Shown piece by piece: positions 59,373 through 64,000 of a stretch of 64,000 nucleotides of DNA. This stretch comes from Streptomyces sp. CB02980 (lineage in GTDB: Bacteria; Actinomycetota; Actinomycetes; Streptomycetales; Streptomycetaceae), in the NCBI RefSeq assembly GCF_014451325.2, contig NZ_JACSCH020000019.1, forward strand, positions 114,114 through 178,113. The letters run 5' to 3'. A program made the translations under genes and the position numbers. The notes below the pieces were generated by a model, which saw only the letters and a list, made by a program, of their open reading frames with translations, searched no databases and had not been told where the DNA came from. The number at the start of each line of letters is the position of its first letter. Within the stretch, counting starts at the first letter, position 1.

Positions 59373-60592
59373 AGTTCACCCCTTCTGCGCAGGACGAGGA
59401 GGAAGAGGGGTACGCCGAGGAGCGCGGTGATGACGCCGACGGGGACCTCGCGGGGTGCGAAGGCGATGCGTGCGAGCGCGTCCGTCCACACGAGGAACAC
59501 CGCGCCGGCGAGTGCCGCGTACGGCAACAGCGCCCGGTGCAGCGGTCCGACGAGGAACCGCACCCCGTGGGGCACGATCAGCCCGACGAAGCCGATGGCG
59601 CCGACGGTGGCCACGGCGACCGCGGTCAGCGCGGCCGTCACCACGAGCAGCAGCATCCTGGTGTGCCGTACGCCGATGCCGAGGGAGGCGGCGGTGTCGG
59701 TGCCGAAGGCGAGCCCGTCGAGGGCACTCGAACACAGCCACGCCACGGTCAGGCCCAGCGGGGTGACGATCGCGCAGACCACGACGGTGTTCCAGCGGGC
59801 CGGTGCCATCGACCCCAACAGCCAGTGCGTGACGGCCCGCGTCGTGTCCGCGTCCGCCGAGGCCATCAGGATCAGCGAGGTCAGCGCGGTGAGCAGCTGC
59901 CCGACGACCACGCCGGTGAGGACGATACGGACGGAGTCGAGGCCGGTCCGCCTCAGCAGGAGGAGCAGCAGCGCGAAGGAGAGCAACGCGCCGACGAGCG
60001 CGCCGCCGGTGACCCCGAGCGTGCTCGCGCCGATGCCGAGGACGACGACGGCGACGGCTCCGGTCGACGCGCCGGAGGAGACGCCGAGCAGGTAGGGGTC
60101 GGCGAGCGCGTTACGGGTGACCGCCTGGAGCACCGTGCCGCACACGGCGAGCGAGGCGCCGACGAGCGCGGCCATCAGGACGCGCGGCAGCCGCAGGTCC
60201 CAGATGAGCGAGTCCACCAGCAGGGGCAGGGGCTCGACGTCCAGGCCGAGGTGGGTGGCGAGGGCACGGGCCAGGTCGGTCCAGCCGGTGTCGGCGGTGC
60301 CGATGCGGACGGCTGCGGCGATCGAGCCCACCAGGGTGGCCGTGGAGAGGAGCAGCAGGAGGAGGGGGCGGGGGCCTCCGGATCGGGGGCCCCCGGGGCG
60401 AGAGCCTTCGGGGCGAGAGCCTCCGGGGCGGGGCTCTGTGGCCTTGCCGGGCCTGCCGGTTCCGCCGCCCGGTGCCGGCGGAACCGGGATCAGATGCCCG
60501 GAGCCGGCGGTCTCCGCCGTACGGCCGCTTTCGCGGGCCGTCGGCAGCAGGAGGTCGGCCGCGCTCACCCTGGCGGGCGGCTCAGCGGGCAT
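59369..60592 (-). CDS. FecCD-type ABC transporter permease
   Basis: A 407-residue permease with ten helices after a ~75-residue hydrophilic leader that is Gly/Pro/Arg-rich (RPGGSRPEGSRPGG) and longer than usual for the family. Conserved FecCD segments are LRLPRVLMAALVGASLAVCG, NPLADP-like RNALADPYLLGVSSGA, and GFVGLIVPHGVRFLVGP. It imports a metal-chelate complex. The ATG lies 8 bases inside the lipoprotein gene (11-base overlap). Confidence 0.9.
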   Translation of the reverse strand: MPAEPPARVSAADLLLPTARESGRTAETAGSGHLIPVPPAPGGGTGRPGKATEPRPGGSRPEGSRPGGPRSGGPRPLLLLLLSTATLVGSIAAAVRIGTADTGWTDLARALATHLGLDVEPLPLLVDSLIWDLRLPRVLMAALVGASLAVCGTVLQAVTRNALADPYLLGVSSGASTGAVAVVVLGIGASTLGVTGGALVGALLSFALLLLLLRRTGLDSVRIVLTGVVVGQLLTALTSLILMASADADTTRAVTHWLLGSMAPARWNTVVVCAIVTPLGLTVAWLCSSALDGLAFGTDTAASLGIGVRHTRMLLLVVTAALTAVAVATVGAIGFVGLIVPHGVRFLVGPLHRALLPYAALAGAVFLVWTDALARIAFAPREVPVGVITALLGVPLFLLVLRRRGEL

Positions 60593-61622
60593 GTCCGAGG
60601 TCCTTCATGCCCTGGGCGAGCAGTCCGAGGGCGTGTACGGAGCGGACCGAGGGGTCGAGTTCGATGCCCGGCACTTCGAGGATCTTGTCGTCGCGGACGG
60701 CGGCGAGCCGTGAGATCACCGGGTGCGCCGTCATCGTGGCCCGCTTCTCGGCGGCGCTGTCGCCGGGGCGGCCCCGCTCGGACAGGTCGCCGATCACGAT
60801 GAAGTCCGGGTCGCGCCGGGCGACTTCCTCCCAGGAGACCTCGGGCCAGTCCTCCTGGACGTCGTCGAAGGCGTTCTCGGCGCCGACGATCCGGCTCATC
60901 TCACTGGGCAGGCCGGTCTTGCCCGCCACGTAGGGCATGCCGTTGAAGACGGAGTAGAGGTAGACGACCGTCGGCCGGTCCGCGCCCCGCCGCGCCTTCG
61001 AGGCGTTCGCGCCCGCCCTGGCGACCGCGGCGCGCTGGTCCGCCGCGAGCTTGCCGGCGCGTTCCTCGGCGCCGAAGAGCCTGCCCAGGTTCTCGTAGTC
61101 GGAGAAGAGCAGCTCGAAGGGGGTCCGGCCGGGCGGGTTGTGCTGCGGGCAGTCGACGGCGCTGACGAAGGTGGGGACCTTCAGGACGTCCAGCTCCTCG
61201 CGGGTACCGGCACGGTCCTTGGTGTACAGGTCGGCGGAGCCCGCGACGACGAAGTCGGGGGTGGCGGCGCGCAGTTGCTCCCCGGTGGCGATCTTCGGGG
61301 CGATGACCGGGATCTTCGCGTACGCGGCCGCGTACGGAGCGGGGATCTTGGTCTTGAGGTTGGCCGTGCCGGCCATCCGGTCCTGGAGCCCGAGTTCGAG
61401 CAGGGTCTCGGTCGAGCTCTGGTCCAGGGCGACGGCCCGCTGCGGCGGCCCGGCGGGCGACACCTGGCGGCCGCAGCTGGTGACGCCGGTGGCGGCCTTC
61501 TTCGAGGTGGGACTCGCGGCGGGCTTGGCGCCCGCTGCGGACCCACCGCCGCCTGCGGTGGAGCAGCCCGCGGTGGCGAGGGCGAGGGTCAGGGCGATGC
61601 CGAGACGGACGGGGTGGCGCAT
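60582..61622 (-). CDS. Siderophore-type substrate-binding lipoprotein (FecB/FepB-like)
   Basis: A 346-residue lipoprotein: signal peptide with lipobox ATAGC (Cys20), Ser/Ala/Gly spacer, then the class III binding fold with PQRAVALDQSSTETLLELGL, PDFVVAGSADLYT, and DPDFIVIGDLSERGRPGD. It captures a metallophore complex outside the membrane for the FecCD/FecE importer. It is the first gene of the six-gene operon. GGAG lies 6 bases before the ATG. The Zur-like palindrome is 77-97 bases upstream. Confidence 0.88.
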   Translation of the reverse strand: MRHPVRLGIALTLALATAGCSTAGGGGSAAGAKPAASPTSKKAATGVTSCGRQVSPAGPPQRAVALDQSSTETLLELGLQDRMAGTANLKTKIPAPYAAAYAKIPVIAPKIATGEQLRAATPDFVVAGSADLYTKDRAGTREELDVLKVPTFVSAVDCPQHNPPGRTPFELLFSDYENLGRLFGAEERAGKLAADQRAAVARAGANASKARRGADRPTVVYLYSVFNGMPYVAGKTGLPSEMSRIVGAENAFDDVQEDWPEVSWEEVARRDPDFIVIGDLSERGRPGDSAAEKRATMTAHPVISRLAAVRDDKILEVPGIELDPSVRSVHALGLLAQGMKDLGHAR

Positions 61623-61698
61623 GGGTTCTCCGGTCTGGGAGGGACGGGCATGGGTGTTGTCGTGCACCGGGCAGGAGTGCCGCGTTCGAAGGGTACTG

Positions 61699-61719
61699 TA
61701 ATGGCAATCATTTTCATTA
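61699..61719. promoter_or_regulatory. Probable Zur box in a shared divergent promoter
   Basis: A 21-bp near-palindrome with arms TAATG and CATTA and inner half-sites CAAT and ATTTT around a central C. Eight of ten pairs match. It is strikingly AT-rich in this DNA. The layout corresponds to actinobacterial Zur operators as I remember them (TGAAAATNATTNTCA core). It lies between the divergent binding-lipoprotein and MFS genes, so one site could repress both. A Fur-family iron or manganese regulator is the main alternative; it does not resemble a DtxR/IdeR box. Confidence 0.65.
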
Positions 61720-61775
61720 ACGAACCCGGGGGCGGTTCGCCGAACCGCTCCCCCACCCCCGAGGAGCACCACACC

Positions 61776-63164
61776 GTGGTCACCACACCCGCGCCCACCG
61801 CGGCCAAGTCACCTGCCCCGCCCCCGCGTTCGGTCCTGCTGGACCCCGCGTTCCTGCGTCTGTGGGCGGGCACCACCGCGTCCGGCCTCGCGACCTGGGC
61901 CCTGCCCTTCGTCCTCGGGCTCGCCGTACTGCACCGCGACCTCGGCGCCGCGGGGCTCGGTCTCGTCCTCGCCGCCCGCACTGTCGGCTTCCTCGCCGCC
62001 GTCACCGTCGGCGGCGTGCTGGCCGACCGGCACTCCCGCCGCGCGGTCGTCCTCTGGTCCGCGTTGGCGGCGGCGGCCGCCGCGCCCCTGCTCGCCGCCG
62101 GCCTCGGCCGGTCGCTCGTGCTGATGACGTTCGCCGCGGCTCTCGCCGGCGCCGGGCAGGGCGCCTGCCGACCGGCGTTCCAGGCACTCACGGCGGACAC
62201 CGTCGAACCCGGGCGACGCCAGCAGGCCAACGCCGCCATGACCATGGCCGTACGCGGCTCCACACTGGCCGGACCCACCCTGACCGCGCTGCTCGCGGCC
62301 TTCCTCGACGTCCGTACGCTGCTGCTCGGCATCGGGGCGCTGTGGCTGGTCGCCGCGCTCGCCCCGGGCAAGGGAGGCGTCGTCGCAGCGGCGACGGAGG
62401 CGGGTCCGGGCGCGAAGGCGAGTGCTCAGCAGGGCTCGGCGGAGGCGGATGCGGCCACGGAGAAGACGGCGAGGACGACCGCGGAGGCGACCTCGGAATC
62501 CGTCACGGGCCCGTCCCCGCGTGCCGGGTTCCGCGCCGAATTCCTTGAGGGCATACGGGAGGCACGCCGCCACCCGTGGTTCCTCGCCGGTCTCGCCGCC
62601 CTCGTCGCCGTCATCGCGCTCGGCTACTCGGCCACCAGCGTCGCGTTGCCGCTGATCAGCCGGGACCGCTACGGCACCGAGTGGGTTCTTGCCGCGGCGA
62701 TGACCGCGTACACCGTGGGCGCCCTCGGCGGGGCCCTCGTCATCGCCCGCCTGCGGCCCCGCTCCCAGGGCTGGGCCGCGTTCGCCGGTCTCGGCGCGTA
62801 CGGTGTCGCGCCGCTGAGTCTGATGCTGCCGGTGCACCCGGCCGTGGTCGTCGCGGCGTACGCCGTCGCCGGGATCGGCATCGAGCTGTTCAACGTGCCC
62901 TGGTTCACCGCCACACAGCGCGAGGTCGCGCCGGACAAGCTGGCCCGCGTCTCGTCACTGGACTTCCTGGTGTCCTACGGCCTCGCACCCATCGGCCTGG
63001 CCCTGATCGCACCCGCCATCGACCACTTCGGCGTCACCCCGGTCCTCGCCGCGTGCGCCGCCGCCTGCTTCCTGGTACCGGCCGCCGCGGCGCTCGTACC
63101 CACGGCCCGCCATTTCGCAGGTACGGCCCCGACGGAGGCGCGGACCGACCGATTGGCCGGCTGA
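61776..63164 (+). CDS. EntS-like MFS exporter
   Basis: A 462-residue MFS protein with 12 helices and a low-complexity charged central loop (about 210-245). The N-terminal half contains LLDPAFLRLWAGTTASGLAT and GGVLADRHSRRAVV, typical of the EntS/enterobactin exporter group. It should export the product made by the divergent operon. The GTG at 61776 has GAGGAG 9 bases upstream. An ATG at 61701 would start inside the Zur-like box and is unlikely. Short repeats of GGCTGACCGG and GATTGGCCGG surround the stop codon (63151-63192). Confidence 0.85.
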   Translation: MVTTPAPTAAKSPAPPPRSVLLDPAFLRLWAGTTASGLATWALPFVLGLAVLHRDLGAAGLGLVLAARTVGFLAAVTVGGVLADRHSRRAVVLWSALAAAAAAPLLAAGLGRSLVLMTFAAALAGAGQGACRPAFQALTADTVEPGRRQQANAAMTMAVRGSTLAGPTLTALLAAFLDVRTLLLGIGALWLVAALAPGKGGVVAAATEAGPGAKASAQQGSAEADAATEKTARTTAEATSESVTGPSPRAGFRAEFLEGIREARRHPWFLAGLAALVAVIALGYSATSVALPLISRDRYGTEWVLAAAMTAYTVGALGGALVIARLRPRSQGWAAFAGLGAYGVAPLSLMLPVHPAVVVAAYAVAGIGIELFNVPWFTATQREVAPDKLARVSSLDFLVSYGLAPIGLALIAPAIDHFGVTPVLAACAAACFLVPAAAALVPTARHFAGTAPTEARTDRLAG

Positions 63165-63304
63165 CCGGTCGGCTGACCGGCTGATTGGCCGGCCGACCGA
63201 GTCACCGATCGACCGGCGTCCGGGGTCATGGGCGGCGGCCCCGGACGTCCGCGCGGAAGGTAAATCGGTGGGGTGATGCGGGGCCGATCTGCCACGATCC
63301 CCGC

Positions 63305-63718
63305 ATGGGTGCACTGGATGCAGTGGCAGGCAGGGTTTCCGGCGGGGCCACCGTGACATTCCGGCCCAGCGGCTCCTCGATGGTCCCGCTGATACGCAGT
63401 CGGCAGCAGGTCGTCGTCGCTCCGGTCGACCCGTCGAAGGTGGAGGTCGGGGACATCGTCCTCGCCCGTGTCGCCGGGACGGTGTACCTGCATCTGGTGT
63501 CGTCCGTGGATCCCGCCAGGAAGCGCGTGCAGATCAGCAACAACCGCGGCCGTGTCAACGGCTGGACCAGCCACGCCCGTGTCTTCGGCATCTGCGTGGC
63601 AGTGGACGGAGCCGCCCGGTCCGGAGTCGCGGACAAGACGCGCGCGACCGACTCCGACGCCCCCTCCCAGGCGGTGTCTTCACATGATCTCGCCCGGCGC
63701 TCGCCCGGAAATCCCTGA
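63305..63718 (+). CDS. S24/S26-like peptidase fold protein
   Basis: A 137-residue protein. The GSSMVPLI motif, followed by a VGDIVLARVAGTVYLHLV segment, matches the S24/S26 (LexA/signal peptidase) fold, with Ser in GSSM as nucleophile position. No clear general-base Lys is visible, and there is no membrane anchor, so it may be inactive or have another role. The C-terminal ~35 residues are Ala/Ser-rich and variable. There is no ribosome binding site at the ATG at 63305; initiation may be leaderless. Confidence 0.65.
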   Translation: MGALDAVAGRVSGGATVTFRPSGSSMVPLIRSRQQVVVAPVDPSKVEVGDIVLARVAGTVYLHLVSSVDPARKRVQISNNRGRVNGWTSHARVFGICVAVDGAARSGVADKTRATDSDAPSQAVSSHDLARRSPGNP

Positions 63719-63876
63719 CGAACAACCACGGCGTCATCGGCCCTGTGGGCGTCCCCCGTGGGCGGTCTTCAGGCGGAGCTTTCGCCGGCGGTACGGGCCG
63801 TACTCGCCGATCGGCAGGTGCGGCCCGATGAACTCCCGCTCCTGGTCCGTCCGTTGTGCGCGTCACGCGCGACGGT

Positions 63877-64000
63877 CTAGCGGGCCAGGGCCCGGAACGG
63901 GGCGGAACCCGCGGGCTGATCACGGCCTGATCCGCGCTGGGCGGGCTGGGGGGCGGGCGTTTGCGGAGCGGCGGCTGCGGCGTTGCGGGTCTCGTGCATG
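63877..64000 (-). CDS. Possible 3' end of a gene continuing beyond the window
   Basis: A minus-strand frame is open from the right edge to a TAG at 63877-63879. It encodes 40 visible residues, Ala/Pro/Gln-rich and ending APFRALAR. It may be the tail of a larger protein starting outside the window, or a short chance frame beginning at the ATG at 63999. No family is recognisable. The stretch 63719-63876 holds nothing I can identify. Confidence 0.3.
   Translation of the reverse strand, partial: MHETRNAAAAAPQTPAPQPAQRGSGRDQPAGSAPFRALAR

Noticed and set aside
61701..61775. An N-terminal extension of the MFS protein from an ATG at 61701
   Set aside because: It would begin inside the Zur-like palindrome, has no ribosome binding site, and adds a non-family leader; GTG at 61776 has GAGGAG.
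55497..63164. Staphyloferrin B or EDDS-type diaminopropionate pathway
   Set aside because: There is a PLP enzyme but no SbnB/ornithine-cyclodeaminase-like gene, no NIS synthetase and no lyase; a PduX-like kinase and DUF364 protein are present instead.

Overview
The window is high-GC actinobacterial DNA, almost certainly a Streptomyces chromosome. The signs are codon third positions that are nearly all G or C, frequent GTG and TTG starts, a SigB/SigF-type stress sigma factor with partner-switching proteins, CsbD, a DUF4132 protein, a second NAD-dependent DNA ligase, a class IV lanthipeptide locus almost identical to the venezuelin type, and many Tat or Sec secreted hydrolases. No rRNA, tRNA, CRISPR array or transposase was recognised.

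Bases 1-16130 are a stress and signalling region: a DUF6766 membrane protein cut by the window edge, an NhaP-type antiporter, CsbD and DJ-1/PfpI, then a sigma factor facing its probable STAS and anti-sigma kinase genes, a large soluble HAMP-array hybrid histidine kinase, and an ANTAR-GAF-PAS-PP2C phosphatase. Between 11.4 and 15.1 kb many genes are broken (fragments resembling ku, a CBS protein and a HAD phosphatase; an alcohol dehydrogenase fragment lies at 0.7 kb). Mixed among them are intact small genes: a STAS protein, a SRPBCC protein and a protein with a RhoGDI-like fold signature. A membrane HTH-lectin regulator ends at a 37-bp-period tandem repeat that separates it from a convergent GH43 glycosidase.

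Bases 18400-26000 hold secreted proteins, a HIT protein, a methyltransferase, an NCS1 permease, a sulfatase lacking its catalytic segment and an SDR. Bases 26150-31350 are a compact lanthipeptide operon: LanL synthetase with zinc ligands present, a 51-residue precursor, a strong hairpin, then an ABC transporter. Bases 31400-47400 hold a DMT transporter, two tandem S33 peptidases (one with a collagen-like insert), an MMPL exporter divergent from a two-component system, a Ser/Thr kinase coupled to a membrane protein, and assorted small genes and hydrolases. Bases 47600-55400 hold an accessory DNA ligase divergent from a DUF4132 protein, a zinc carboxypeptidase and a histidine kinase.

Bases 55497-63164 form the most striking unit. 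Six tightly overlapping minus-strand genes (FecB-type lipoprotein, FecCD permease, FecE ATPase, DUF364-type protein, PduX-like GHMP kinase, cysteine-synthase-like PLP enzyme) are divergent from an EntS-like MFS exporter. The shared intergenic gap contains a 21-bp near-palindrome with the form of a Zur box. This looks like a self-contained, zinc-regulated system that makes, exports and re-imports a small amino-acid-derived metallophore, and I cannot match it to a described pathway.
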